From Terana coerulea (taxonomy: Eukaryota; Basidiomycota; Agaricomycetes; Polyporales; Phanerochaetaceae): a DNA stretch of 64,000 bases. This document shows positions 10,583-22,756 of the stretch, in pieces (the stretch's first letter is position 1; every line of letters starts with the position of its first letter). The position numbers and the translations under genes are program-made. The stretch lies in contig JAKOGH010000790.1 of NCBI GenBank assembly GCA_024811115.1, positions 186,001 through 250,000 of the forward strand. The letters are read 5' to 3'. Under the pieces are notes generated by a model. That model did no database searches. It had not been told where the DNA came from and was given only the letters and a program-made list of their open reading frames with translations.

Positions 10583-11145
10583 ATTCCAGAGCGACGTCAA
10601 GCCCTCTTTGGTGTATCCGCAGAGAAACTTGTCAAAGAGGATGCGGATAATTCCGCCAATGAAGTCCACTTCCAGAGTGCTCCCATATCATGTTTGCGAC
10701 TTTGGGACCAAGGGCCTCGATTCCTTCCATTTCAGCCGGAGATGTCTCTTGCAAGAGTCAGATTTTCATCCCGGCGACCTTCTGTATGGCTCTGCCAAAG
10801 CAGAGTTTTTGAGTTGGTAATATTTTTAAACATCACATCCCGATCTGAGAACATGTCTTGTGGGGAAGCAAAGGAATATGCGTGTTCCAAAACGCTATGG
10901 CAGAGGCTAGTCGCGATCGACATCCAAATCAAAAGAGAGAGCACCCAGGAGAGGGACAAAGAACTTGGAAGAAGCCGTTTTAGCGCTCAGCGGCCGGCCC
11001 GCCACAGCTGCCTACACTACTTACGATTTCCAAGTTCACCTTTCCAGGGACATCCACCGAAGTATTGGGTTCGAGGTCAACGAGAATTATTCTCGCCGTA
11101 CAAGAGTCTTCAATTCATTTTACCCGCGCTACACCGCCGCTGGTA

Positions 11146-13075
11146 CTACTCTTGGAGTCGAGGTAACACATTCCGGCATCGCGCCTTGTGACTGCTGAGC
11201 GCTGACATCCCAGGGAGACCCCAGTGTCTATATAATGCCACTCGTTATTACAGAAATAAAAGGACAGGGGCAGAGGAGAACATACCGCTCTTGACACCTC
11301 TCATTGCAATATGCGACGAGCCAGCAACCGGTACACACTCGGAGCCGATGGATCGGCTTGTGCACGCTGCAATGGCACAGCGTGAAGGCACATCTCTCCA
11401 GTAGGGCAAACAAGCCTACTCGGCTGTTGGTAAGTGCTTCCGTGCTTCTGTACTCCTCCACTTCGAGTGCTTCGCCCAATGCAGTCCAAGCAGCCAGCGG
11501 CCGGTGCCCAGAGCAGGTTGAACTGGTAACATGCGCATAAAACTCAGCCATCACTGAACAGCAGATCTTACTGCTATGACGGCGCCAATAGGTCAAGTTT
11601 GCGATGCTTGCTAGATATGGTCTGCCGACGTCGTGCTTTGAGAATCTCCGTGCACTTGTCAGTTGCATATTTGACCAGGTTTACTGGCACTAGCGGAAAT
11701 ATATTAAGAAGGGGGTACATTGTTACAGATGTCAGACTACGTACCAGGGTTCAACTGAAGCGTTCTACACTCATAGGTGAGTTAATCATACTTTCAAAGA
11801 TAGGTATGAGCGCATAGATATGATGCTCAGCGAGAGCGTCGGTATAGGTTTCATTATACGTTCTGATGGACAGCATCAATGAGTTCGCGTTAACAATAGA
11901 CCATAGGAACCGCTGCATACGAAGAGTGTGATTACCTTAAGGTGCGTAGAATCAGGATGCTTCTCGCCCGCGTCTGTGCACAACCAAGTCCCACTTGCTG
12001 CCAGGCCGTAGACCAGCAGAGCGTAGTCCTGCTCGGGTAGATAAGTCATCCCGTTCTTGTCATCCTGGTAGAAACTCATGAACACTGTGAAAATCATGGG
12101 AAGTATCGCGGCGATCATATCGGACTCAAACCTGCAATCACGAAGGGCGGCTTTTACCATCAGCCTCATGCTCGTGCACGGCGTCGCCACCTCATCGTAG
12201 AATCGATGATGTTTCTGACAGCGGTCCGTAAACACGCTTCATCATGTAATCGACGGCATACAGCCGTGATTGAAGCGTGTTGGTATGTGCTCAGCATGTA
12301 TTTATATGGCCAGCTGGACGTGCGCGAAGGGGTTGACCAGTGGGAGCACACCCCGCACTAGGTCATCTACAACAGTATGTTCAGCTCGAGTAGCAGGGTC
12401 TAGCTTCTTGATGTGGTGAGCTATAACGTACCCGTACTTTGTAATCATGTCCGAGTGATTTCTTCCGATAGCTGCTAGGCTATACTGCAACGTGCCCTCC
12501 GAAGAGTCACTTGGAAGCACATATTTTGGATGAGAGTCCAGAAACGGACTCCTCAAGTTCCAAAGCGCATCTCATAAACGAGGAAGTAGTAATAATATTG
12601 CGAAGGCTGTGTGGTCAACGTCGTTGTAAAGACATCCCTTCGTGCAGAGGGCCCTCGGTCGGGAACTGGCGACGGAATGTTGTGGTAGAGGCCAGCATGC
12701 TCAGCATGTAAGATATGTAGGACTATACAGAAATCATTGAAGGTACACTGGACAGTGAGATATGCATGGAACTGACCAGATCATCGCTCTTCAGGGATCA
12801 TCCCAGAGAGATATCAGCTCCTCTCTGGTGTATCCGCAGATGTGCTTGTCGAGAATGATAGCGCAAACTCCACCAATGAGGTCCGACTTTAGTTGCGCTC
12901 CCCATGCGCTCTCTCGCCTCTTGGGGACCCAGGACGTCAATATGTCGCATTTCAGTGGAGGTAAACTTTGCGAGGTTGAGATATTCATCCCAAATGACCT
13001 TTCGCATGTCCCTCCAGAAGTTGGCTTCTTACCGGCGGTAAGACGTCTCAAAGTATTTTCCTGATCCGAGCTCAT
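11146..13075 (-). pseudogene. MYND-finger gene 2, with nonsense codons and a frame break
   Basis: Tandem paralogue of the preceding gene. The ATG at 13075 starts MSSDQENTLRRL; then DLIGGVCAIILDKHICGYT and LISLWDDP, followed by an in-frame TGA at 12791-12793. The next exon gives MLSMLASTTTFRRQFPTEGP, then breaks frame. A TGA at 12572-12574 stands where gene 1 has TGG (LPRL-stop-DALW against QLWEVFW). Further on: RSPFLDSHPKYV, TSSWPYKYM with another frame change, DEVATPCTSMRLMVKAALRDC, FYQDDKN. The finger remains intact: CAFTLCHCS, HRLRVCTGCW, VAYCNERCQER, intron ending TATATAG, HWGLPG..SHKARC, stop at 11146. The nonsense codons are substitutions, so indel-type sequence error cannot explain them. 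Non-functional is the likely reading. Confidence 0.7.
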
Positions 13076-14318
13076 GTTTGGTAGGAAGATACAAGAGTGA
13101 GTACACTTCAAGTACACCAGATGGTTGTGGTCCAAGTCAGGAGGGCGCCCACGCTGTCGCTGATTTGACAGAGGTTCGGAAGACCCCTGAGAATTTAGCG
13201 CTTTGGAGCGCTTGTTTCAACCTCCTGGCTCCGAGCGAGAGCGACGAGTCTTGGACGAGTCCGAAGGATTTCAAAATTTCAAGTTCCACCACCGAGGTAA
13301 GTCGACTATTATACTGGAATTAGGCAGGAGTGTTGACAACTGAAAGAAGAGTTATATATCAGCCGCTCACGAGTTACTGTCGTCAACTAGCAGCGATGTA
13401 TCCTACTAGTTGTCCGCATGCAGCAAAATCCTCGTCTTCGAGGGGCCCTCGGGATTGCCAACCACCTCAGCCGGTTTGTGAGTGCAAATATTTGAATTTG
13501 GTGCTGTGTCTCACCTCTTTGCTGCTGTCCGTAAATCTTAGTACATTCGGGCCGTATACTGGTGCTCGGTACGTAACCGCAGTATGCTCTGTCGGCACGA
13601 GAGTACTCATACTACACCGCCAGTTGCCGCCCAGCTAGAATCAGCGCTGCCAAAGGCAGCGAGCGCCATCATTCCGGTCGCCTGGCGGCCAGCTGAAATC
13701 ACCTGGCAGCTAGCCTAAAATCGAATGCCTTAACGGCCGTGTCATGTCCGACCTGACCACCAGCTGCCCCAGGCAGATTGGGCAGATCCAGCCGTCTACG
13801 GCAGTTAAAGCGACGAGCGGGGTCTGAATTCATCGCTCGCAATATTCGCTCGAATTTTCTCCATTTCGTGGAATTATGGACGGAAATAATTAACGGAATA
13901 ATTTGGTATTGCAAGTTGTAACTGTGTACATGACATCTAATTACGGCTATATACAGATTATTGACACCACTACCCAGCCCTGCTCTTTCTAATCCTTCCA
14001 GCCTTGCTACCTGCGTTCATAGAAGAGTGACAACCTGTAGTAGTAATCTAATCAGTGTCCGACCAGCACCTAAGCAAAGCGATACTCACATCCAGCGGGA
14101 AAGTAGCACCTGTCCATCTGCGAGCATCTACGATACAGGTAAGTGACCAAGGAAAACATACATGGTCATGCCACGTACCTTGCAGCGATGGCCTGCCCAG
14201 CGACCTCAGCTCCGTGGCAGCAATAGCTGGAAGGCCCGGGCAACTAGCGTTGCCCGATTTTTCCTAGCCATGTTGCCTGATCCCGAGGTGCCAGGTCTTC
14301 GTAATGACGGCCGACGGC

Positions 14319-14351
14319 GGTGGTGGTGGTGGTGGTGGTGGTGGTGGTGGG
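14319..14351 (+). repeat. (GGT)n microsatellite, about 11 units
   Basis: Uninterrupted GGT triplets. In one frame this yields a run of tryptophans, which is an artefact. Confidence 0.95.
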
Positions 14352-14926
14352 AGGTAACGAAGCAACGAAGCGAGATCAGGAGCCATAAGCAAATCCGACA
14401 TGCCGTGTGTTGCCGCCATCATCGGAGCGTGAACGTACATCTAGCGCCCCCTTGAAGACGAAATGCTCAAAGTCTCCTCTCGCATTGGGCAGCGTCCTCA
14501 GTGGGCACTTGACCACCACAGCAGTGTTGATAGTCAATTTAGATGCAACTTTCAAGACGTAGGCTATTTTTCACAGATTTTATGATTGCGCACAAGAGCC
14601 ATACTGCATTTTCGAAGTACGAGCGCTCACACTCCTGCCCAGCAGCAGGAGATCCAGCTGAGAGCCAGCTGACGGCGGCATTGCACCTGCCAAATGAGCT
14701 CAGATGCTCAGCAGCACGGATCAATCACGTCGTCGGCAGCTGAGCGGCTGCATGGCGTCTGCATGCCACATCCAGCTGTTCCCAACATCACGGGCAACTG
14801 GCGGTGTATTACAGCCGCTTGGTTCGTGTATCACCGCATAACATCTGCCACGAGTAAATGTATCAAAACCTTATGTTCTCGAGGACTTGATATGCCGAAC
14901 CGCAGCAACATCGGTCGGGTGTGGGG

Positions 14927-14933
14927 CATATAA
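14927..14933 (+). promoter_or_regulatory. TATA box of copy D
   Basis: CATATAA about 70 bp before the copy D start codon. Confidence 0.5.
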
Positions 14934-15001
14934 CTCGCAGCAGGTGCTATACTCGACGCAGCACTTGGCTGCCGTCGTCCATTCAGATTATTCGCGCCAC
15001 G

Positions 15002-16166
15002 ATGATTGTAGATGAGACGTACGAACCTCCGCCAGTTGGTCGGGATGTCGTACCGGCTACCCAAGTAACTCCGGTCGGCAAGCCGCCTCCGTATGACAGC
15101 ACACACGGCGACGGTCAATCGGTGAGTTGTCACATCCGAGCATATCTGCAAACTTCTTATGACTTTCTTTCGTCAACAAGACACCTTCATACTACGGTAA
15201 AAAGCCACTTTTCGACCAAGAAAGTAGTTTGGCAAGTCCATGGCTGCCTTCTTGTTCAGGAAGTCCGTACATCGAGTCGGATGCGCACAGCACGAGCAGC
15301 GCCTTCTCGCTGAGATCGCCTTCGCCTCCCGATACCTCCATCAAGAAATCGAGGGCTACCCGTATTAGTGACTACCTGAACCGCGACCTCTCCTCGCTGC
15401 TCAACCCGCCGCCTCCAGGCTTCCTGCGTATGCTTCCTCCCACTTCCGTATACCCGCCCTTCTCTCCCCTTGTCGTCATCGGCCTCGGAAAAGGGCTCAG
15501 CAGTGGCTTTCCTACTCTCGCGCCGCCGGGTGACGCCCAGCCACATCCCTTTGCGGCGCACGATGTCACTGAGGCGGACTGGACGCGCTTTCTGGTTGAC
15601 CTGAAGACAGTCGGATCGCTTTCACCCATGAATCGGATCGTCGCGGGCCTCACGCCCCTAGCGGTTGGCATTGTGAATCCTATCGCTGGTATGCCGTACA
15701 CTGCTTGGATTTTTCGCCGTTCGCCAGGCTGATCGAGACATTCCGCAGGTATCGTGATCTCACAGGTCATTGAGAGGCATATCAAGTCGAAGAAGAGCGG
15801 GCCTGCATCCAATTTTATTGATCACTGGAACCATGTAAGTGCCCACTGCTTCTAGTATTCGGTCTCAGATAAGCTCACATTGATCTGAATATTCAGTATT
15901 TCTTCCATCCGCGCTTCATGGAAGTGAACCTCGTGCGCGGCGAGACAGTCTACACCGGCACGGGCCAGGCCCTTCCCGCAGACGCAGCCCAGGCTAGTCA
16001 GGGCCTCAGTGATTACACAAACGAGATAAATGCGAAAGAAGACCGTCACTTCTGGAAGAGGCGCACCAAAGAACAGCCGAAGGATGCGGAGAGCAGCAAA
16101 TCCGGTGGTCGAAAAGAAAAGGATGCTCCTTGGAGGCTAGTAATCTCCTATAAGATGTCTGGGTAG
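15002..16166 (+). CDS. Copy D of the PPxY/HPF-HDV-DW family, intact core
   Basis: With copy E, a reference member of this unnamed family. Exon 1 (ATG 15002) has MIVDETYEPPPV and the PPxY motif GKPPPYDS. The main exon has LSSLLNPPPPGFLRMLP, VVIGLGKGLSSGFPTLAPP, AQPHPFAAHDVTEADWTRFL and SLSPMNRIVAGLTPLAVGIV. An intron (15690-15749) falls inside the membrane-like segment, then GIVISQVIERHIKSKKSG..NFIDHWNH, an intron (15835-15897), YFFHPRFMEVNLVRGETVYTG, a Lys/Glu-rich tail and PWRLVISYKMSG. The first intron donor (GTGAGT, 15122) and acceptor (TTCAG, about 15259) leave the frame off by one; an extra G at the acceptor would give SGSPYIES. The hydrophobic stretch before Lys/Arg suggests one membrane pass. 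Function unknown. Confidence 0.85.
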
Positions 16167-16590
16167 TATGACATCTGCTTGACGCAACTGGACTAATATC
16201 ATTAGCCCGAACAGTCACCAGAGTATGCAATATAACAAGTGAGTATCAGCGCGATACGGCAATTCTTTTGGGCTTCGGTTGTTCCATGCGAAGACAAGAC
16301 ATCTGATAGACTGCGACGGTGGTAGAATAAGGTGCTAGTAGAGTAGCTGAGCTGGGGGATATACGGATGATATGCGTATGACGGAGCTGGATGATAAAAT
16401 ACATGGTGTGCGAGGGCCTGAGTGGGGGTGTAATGATGTACATGAGAGACGGTCTAGGCATTGTCATAGGTGCAAGTGAGACATCAGAGTAGCGACAGAA
16501 AGGCCAAAAGAAAGGAAAGAGGCGGCCATGGCCTCACACGAACGGCTCCTAAACATGAATTAGGCATGAGCTATAGTAGCACAGCACGCC
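16167..16590. other. 3' intergenic stretch
   Basis: Convergent tail-to-tail spacer between copy D and the MFS gene; nothing recognisable. Confidence 0.5.
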
Positions 16591-18652
16591 TCACGCATGG
16601 CGCGGGAAGAGTTTTCCGCGCTTGCGCAGCTCGACGCATGCCATGAAAAGGCAAGCAAATCCCACAAAAGTCAGCACCTGTTTGCTAGCGTGAGCACTCG
16701 TGCGTAGAGAGGTAGGCAAGGGGAAAGAGACGTACTCCGCCAAAGACTGCGGGCCGCCACCAGGTGTAGTTGTCGCCAAGCAGGGCACCGGCAATGGGCG
16801 TGCCTGTGTTGCAGAGACAGATACTTAGTCAGGCACGCGGTGCAGGTTTTGTCACAGATACTACGTACCGATGAGACTGCCGAACGCGCAGACGGTAAAC
16901 GCAACGCCCATCCGCGCCCTACGAAAGGTATGGTCAGTCCGGCACGCCTCTCACGAACACACGCGGCACGCACCCGATCTCGCCAAAGTTGTCCGCAAGT
17001 ACCGCAAGGGTGGAAGCGTTCAGCGCGATATCTACATCGAAAGCGTTAGTCGACGGCGCTCGATAGCCTTGTAGCAAGGTGGGCACGTACACACGCCGGC
17101 GAAGAAGCCGAAGAACACGCCAATGAGTACTACACTCGCAACGGTCCGCACGCCGATCATCCCGAAGACGACCGCGGCGACGCATCCTGACGCGAGCGTG
17201 ATCGTCGCGGGCGCGCCTACGCGGTGTGCGACAAACCCGGATGCGATCCGGCCAACGAAGCTCGAGAAGTTGAGGATGACGAGCTGCGGAATGTGTTATG
17301 TAGTGTGAAGGAGCGGAGGAAGACAGGCGTACCGAGTAGAACGAGAACTGTTGGCTTAGCTTGTGCTGCGCCGCGTCCAGCTGAAGGTAGTACACCGGGT
17401 AGTAGAACCCGACTGTGACGAATAAAAGCCTGTAGCGGGTACACTTAACACTGAAGCATGGCGGACGCTGAGTTTAAAAATGCAAAACGCACCCCAGGGA
17501 CGTGTACACATACGCCTTGTCCCGCGCAAACTTCTTTACCGCCGGCCCAAGAGGCAGCGTCGTCTTAGGCGGGGGCAGACGCGTGCGCATCAGCATGATG
17601 GCGAGCAAGTAACATGCCTCCGACGAGCCCCGCGCTCGCGCGCACAGAGTTGCCGAAGCCGAGCGACGAGTTGAGCGTGTTGTTGAGCATGATCGGATGC
17701 ACGACCGAGCCGAACGAGGACCCTGTGGCGACGATGGACATCGCGAGCACGCGCCGGCGGGCAAAGTAGTGCGAAATGACAGCAATGGACGGGATGTAGA
17801 TCAGTCCGGCACCGAGGCCCATGCAGATGCCTTGGCTCAGGAAGACCTGGAAAGTGAAGTGTTAGCCCTGCGGAATGTCAGAGGGTCTAGGGCAAAATTA
17901 CATGCCTGATAGAACGAGTTTGGCTTGGCCAGAGAAAGCATGAACAGCCCGAAGACAAGAAGAAACGAGCCCAGGTAGATTGTGAGCTTGCTGAATGGTT
18001 AGCCGCGTAAGTTGAAAGATGAAACTACCAATAAAGCCAAAGAGCACTCACAAATGCCCACGATCATACAGCCGACCGGCAAAGATACCAAGGCCGACCA
18101 CAATAAATGCATTCATACTGCCTATCCACCTGCGCAAATTAATTCGGAAAATGCCTCCTTGCATGCGTTGTGTGGAGAACATACGAGATTGTAGACGGAG
18201 ACTCGTTTGTCATGTAAACACGAACATAATAATCTGTAGACAGTACGTCACTTAAAGATATGATGACGGGGACGTATAGCAATCCGAGCGTACCCTGGTA
18301 AACACCATACGAGCTCGTGTATCTAGAACAAGACGGGTCAGCGTGAAGCCCGCGTTACGCCCCGACCTATCCTTTAACGCACCCAAATCCGCAAAATTGG
18401 ATACAGAATCTGCAGAAACAGTCCTTTACCACGGTTTTAAAGCAAAAAGAAAAAGTCGACGCACGCTCCCGCCACGGTTGCCCATCCCTGCAGGCCGCCC
18501 TCCGGGAAGTCGGGCAGGGGTGCCGCAGGAACGGCTTGCTGCTGCGCCTCCGCGTCGTCAGACTTGGAGGGAGGCACTTCGGCCTCTACTTCCTGCTTCT
18601 CCTGGTCAGCGCCGCCCAGCGGGATGGTACGTTCCTCAGCGACTTCAGACAT
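16591..18652 (-). CDS. MFS transporter, monocarboxylate (MCT/MCH) type
   Basis: Twelve-helix membrane carrier; relatives move monocarboxylates or related small acids, and the substrate cannot be read here. The N-terminal tail is acidic and Gln/Ala-rich, followed by the fungal MCT signature PDFPEGGLQGWATVAGA. Then come small exons giving FCIQFCGFG, YTSSYGVYQ and WIGSMNAFIVVGLGIFAGRLYDRGHF, followed by ICMGLGAGLIYIPSIAVISH, FARRRVLAMSIVATGSSFGS and HPIMLNNTLNS (helices 4-5). The central cytosolic loop has MRTRLPPPKTTLPLGP. The C-terminus is TFVGFACLFMACVELRKRGK. It is cut by many introns of about 50-70 bp. One base is missing near 17615-17620, where GLVGG must join ACYLLAIMLMRTR. Family is sure. 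Confidence 0.9.
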
Positions 18653-20044
18653 TTGTGCGTGCCTGCTGCTTGCTGCAACCTATGGGGATCCTGAGGTCTT
18701 TGTAACGGCACTAAGCTAGCTCGCGGCAGATGCCGGAGGCTCTATGCAGGGCTGGGAAGAGGTCGTCGACGTCCGGCGGGTAGGATGATCCAGACGGATC
18801 CCTCCTCAGCTTTATAGAGCGCCCTGAGCCGGCAGAGCAACGACGTCGCCTGGCGGCACGGCGAGTGCTGTGGGTCAAGGCACAATGCGTGTTACGAGTC
18901 CAGCACATCGCACAACAGCAAAAGCTGGACAGAAGCACTGGCGGCGAGTCGACGGCAGCATTTCACCGTTGCTTACTCGTGTAGTCAGCGAGGTGACGAA
19001 ACCATCAATCTGCGGGCACAAAGCTGGTACAAGTTTTTCTTTGCCATCTGAGAAGAGGTATGAACAGTAAGACCTTGATAATGCGTGAAAATGCCTATTT
19101 GCTCACCCCCCGAGGGCTGCGGGACGCAGCCAGAATCTACAGTACGGAAAGTCTCGCTGCCAACTGTCATTCGAAACATTTGTCAAGGGCCAGACTTCGG
19201 CAGTGGTAGTTCTCGGGACTTTCTCATGAGAAGGGAAGAACCCAGACTTTCTACATAATTCTGAGTGCAAGCGTTACGCCTTCAAAGTCACCTTTCACGA
19301 ATGTTATGGTAACAACCTAAAAGTCGGGGAAAAGATGATGGCGGTTGTACTGAGCGAATTTGGAAATGCGCCACAAAGGCCCGGAGCCGTGACCGTTGAC
19401 GGCATCCCCGGAGATGTCCGCAAAGCGAAAACGTCCAAACGCGCAGCCACTCGCAGGCTGCCAGAGGCTACATACCTTCATATTTGTTTTCTTCTTGCTG
19501 ATATGTAGATTCCACAGCGTTTCAGCTCAGAGAGTCGATATATCAGCCAGGTTGTGGGCACGGATGGAGTCGCAGTCACAACGTCGCGCATGAGAGCCTT
19601 TCCTTGGACTTGTTTCATTCATTTCGACTGGTAGTTACAATAGGGTGCCGAGGCGCACACTTTACAATATGTACAACGTTGGATTGCGGACGCAATTCTA
19701 GCAACGGGGGGAGAATATTAACGAGGGAGTGCAGAGTATGTGACAGACGAGAGGAAGACAACGAGACAGGAAGGAGGGAGCGGTGCAGCGTTGTTCGCGC
19801 ACAATTCAAGACCATTCAGAGGGAGAGATTGAGGGCAAGAAGCTGGGAATGAGAGGGGTGTGCGACAACACGACGAAGCGCGGACGCCACGTCGGAACAA
19901 AAGAGGCAGAGGAAAGAGACCTCCGGAGCAACGCGAAGAAACGAAAATGCAAAGGCAACTACAACACGGGTCCATTTTTCTTCTTGTTCTTGTTCATCCT
20001 TGTCCTGACCACCACGACCGCTGGCTGGCGCAGCGTGGCACGTC
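18653..20044. other. Intergenic
   Basis: Between the MFS start and the bZIP stop (both minus). It holds the MFS promoter and probably the bZIP 3' UTR. ORFs here (for example an Arg-rich one at 19816-20685 minus) are frame shadows or lack coding features. No gene supported. Confidence 0.5.
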
Positions 20045-22069
20045 TCAGATAGAGAGGCTGCCGAACATCTTCTCCAGGGACAACGGCTTGTCGCACTTGG
20101 CCGTCCTGTCCAGCACAGGAGTCGCCATGCGTGCCGGTTTCGCGGGGCTGGCGCGCTCCGACGCCGTTGGCGCCGATTGCGTGGACACGACGGGGGCGTC
20201 GACGTCGACGACGCGCAGGACGGCCTTGCCTTCGAGAACCTTGCGCACCTTGTCGGTGTCCAGCTTGGACTGCGACGATCCCGAAGGCGGCGATCCCCCA
20301 GAGAACGCGTCCCAGAACGCGGATCCCAGCTTGCCGAGCAAGGTCTGCGATGCCATCGACGCAAGCATGGCATGCTGAGGTGTGGGCTCGAGCTGCTTGC
20401 TGCTGCCGGCCGATGCGTTCTGATGCGGCAACGAAGCGTGCAGCGATGGTGGAGACGACGGCGGAGTTGGATAAGCGCTTGCACCGGTTTTCCCAGACAG
20501 GGCGGCGGAGAAAACAGAGCTCTTTGCGAAGTAATGCGGGCGCAAGTTGCCCGCAAGCCCGTTGAGCTGCGGCGACGAGGAGGGGCTGGGGCTGCTGCTG
20601 GGACTTGTCTGCGCAGAGTGGCTGTTGTGATTGGGCACCTGCTGCTGCGCCATCCTGGTCCACAAATGCATCCGATATCTGTCAATTAATCATACGATCA
20701 GTGATCTGGAAACCAAACCGCCGAGGTGAATACGTACGCATCGAGGGTCTTCATCGTGAAGGGGTTCATCTCGGTAAACGAGTCGAAGGGCGTCGCCGGC
20801 ATAGAGATCTCCATGGTCTTCTCGGGGCGAGACTGACTGTTGAGCATGGGGTTGATGTTCTCCTGCAGAGAAGGACTTCGCTTGGGCGCAATCGAAGGCT
20901 TCCCAGAGAGGACGCCCGAAAGGTCTGGCACCAGCGTGGTGTGCACAGACGCGATGCCGCCGAGCCCAATGTTGCCACCCCAGAAGGCGCGTCCAGCCAG
21001 ACGAGGAGACATCGGGAGGTCCTTGCTGAGATTCGGCATGGGCATCGGGCTCTTGCTGGGTGTCGGCGGGCTCCTGAGGCCCGATGATGCAAGCGCGGCC
21101 GCCGCTGAGATTTCGGGCAGTGGCGCCGGCGGTGGGAGAACAGGCGTGTCTGCCCGACCACGCCCATCGAGAAGCGCCCTCTTGAGGGCCGCGATCTCTG
21201 AACGCAAGGCGTTGTTCTCGTCGCTGGTGTTCTGGAGCTGGCCACGGATGCCCTCGATCAGCCTATCGCGCTCAGCGATATCGCCTTCGAGTGTCGTGAT
21301 GTACTCTGTCGTGGTAATCCGGTCAGCAAATTGTGTAGACAAGACAGCTAGAAGTGAGACAAACCTTTTCGGCGGACACGGAAATTCCTAGCGCTGATCT
21401 TGTTGCGCAACTGACGCTTCTCCTTACTGGACATCTTCTTGTACTCCTCGGGCGTCGGCCGCCAGTCGTCGGGGTCGGTGGTGGTCGTTGAGAGCATAGC
21501 GATACCCTGCTGTTTGGGCTCCTTGTCCTTAGCGCCGCCGCCAATCTTCTTGACGACGCCGCCAGACTGGACGGTGCCCTTGCGATACTGGCCCTTGCCA
21601 CCGACCTTGACAGGGGCGATGCCGAGGAACTCGGCATCCTCAAGCGCCTCTTCCTCCTCCAGCTCCTCCTCCTCGTCGCCAAACTCGCTCATGGGACTGG
21701 ATGTGGCGGGGGTGTTGACGAGCTGGGGGTCGATCGTGCCGGGGAATCGCCCGAACTCTCTGAGCTACTCTCCTCGAGGGGAGGGAAGGTGCTCAGGAAG
21801 CCCGGCGGTGCGGCGGTGATGGGCGCCATCACCTGTGGTTCGAGTTTGGCGAAGTCGTCCTCCAAGCTGAAGTTGAAGTACGAGCTCGTAGGGTCATATG
21901 CGAGGTCAAACGGGTTCGGGGGAGTGGGCGGGAGCGCAGAAAACGGCTGCGACGGTGAGCTGGAGGATGAACGCGAGGATGAGGTGCCGGGGCCATTCGA
22001 GGGCCCTGCGAGCATCTCAAAATTGAAAAAGTCCTCAAAATTCGAGGACGGTTGGTAATCTACCATCAT
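20045..22069 (-). CDS. bZIP transcription factor
   Basis: Nuclear DNA-binding regulator. The N-terminus is acidic and Phe/Ser/Pro-rich (MMVDYQPSSNFEDFFNFEML), a typical activation domain. Then an acidic run (DEEEELEEEEAL), WRPTPEEYKKMSSKEKRQL and the basic region RNKISARNFRVRRKEY, with an intron (GTTTGT..CGACAG) splitting the Lys/Glu codon pair. The zipper has leucines in LEGDI..LIEGI..LQNTS..NNALRSEIAALKRALL. The Pro-rich C-terminal half includes MNPFTMKTLDA, a second intron (GTACGT..TTGACAG) and YRMHLWTRMAQQQ, ending MFGSLSI. A frame change near 21760-21775 (PPLEESSSE to EFGRFPGTIDPQ) needs one indel or an unseen intron. Basidiomycete relatives share the SSKEKRQLRNK block; I cannot assign an orthologue by name. 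Confidence 0.87.
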
Positions 22070-22756
22070 GGCTGGCGAGTTCGATGGTAAGAGGTGAGAG
22101 AAAAACGACGGCGGCGACGTCAGACGAGATTGGGCGATGTGGTGGTGGTGGAGAGAGACAAAGATTTAGGCGCTTCCTTGCCGCAGCCGTTCGCAACGTG
22201 TGCCGACTCGTTTCGGCAGCGTTCGTAGGCCTTCTGTGACTCGGCGGGAGTAGGAAGGATAACAGAGGTTTCATCTTTTCCGTCGGCCTTTTATCCTTCG
22301 AGGTGACTGGCTTGCTGCCTGGACCTGCGTAAAGACCAGGCTGTGTGCAGGGTGATGCGTGCTGAACGACATGCAACGCCACTTCTATATAAGGAAATAT
22401 AGCAGGACGTTCAAACTACTCTTACTGCGCTGCTCTGCTTACAGGCGATGCTCTGAATCCTCCATGTTGTAGGGTCATCGAAGGGTCAGCACGAATGCCA
22501 GACTCTCTTGCAGAAGCTTTTGACCTGCCCTTCGCGGTGTGGAGAATTTCGACATAAATACTCGTCTCTCTTCGTAGTAGTTCGTACCATGTTTACAGGC
22601 ATGATGCATGGCTGCGGCAACGTGTCCGATAAATACTACGTGCTCTCGTCCCATCAATTACCGTACACATTCTACACTAGCTAGGGTATCCAACTATCCA
22701 GCTCTCGCCACCTGCGGTCCAATAAATTACCACCTCGAGCCCTAGGTAGGCTTGCC
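22070..22756. other. bZIP promoter and leader region
   Basis: Between the bZIP start and the 3' end of the phosphatase gene. TC-rich sequence precedes the bZIP ATG; no conserved upstream ORF recognised. Confidence 0.5.

Larger units (their letters stand above)
7901..10854 (-). pseudogene. MYND-finger gene 1, broken by two insertions
   Basis: Homologous throughout to the next gene (11146-13075). From the ATG at 10854: MFSDRD.., VDFIGGIIRILFDKFLCGYT, LTSLWNDP, then a hAT-type MITE (9901-10574). It continues with MLHMLASVTGFLCRFPLEGL, QLWEVFWDVRSPCLDSH and TSNWPYGYM, then a second insertion (8896-9248) between TTMEL and IVDAVLHDCKIE. The last exons carry a C-rich MYND zinc finger: CSFMECLCS, HRLQVCTGCW, VAYCNEKCQKR, intron, HWNLPGADGHKAQC, stop at 7901. 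The 5' exon also has frame breaks and at least one stop relative to gene 2. MYND fingers bind zinc and mediate protein contacts. The helical N-terminal region is of a kind common in mushroom MYND proteins and of unknown role. The insertions alone make a functional product unlikely. Confidence 0.8.
13076..15001. other. Gene-poor spacer
   Basis: No supported gene in about 1.9 kb. It contains a GGT microsatellite and several CAGCTG- or GCTGCC-rich imperfect palindromes (about 13640-13720 and 14640-14760) that may be transposon debris. The copy D promoter lies at the right end. Confidence 0.5.

Noticed and set aside
14162..14455. ORF with a run of tryptophans
   Set aside because: Product of the GGT microsatellite read in one frame.
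19816..20685. Long Arg/Ser-rich minus-strand ORF
   Set aside because: Overlaps the bZIP C-terminal exon in another frame; composition is that of a shadow.
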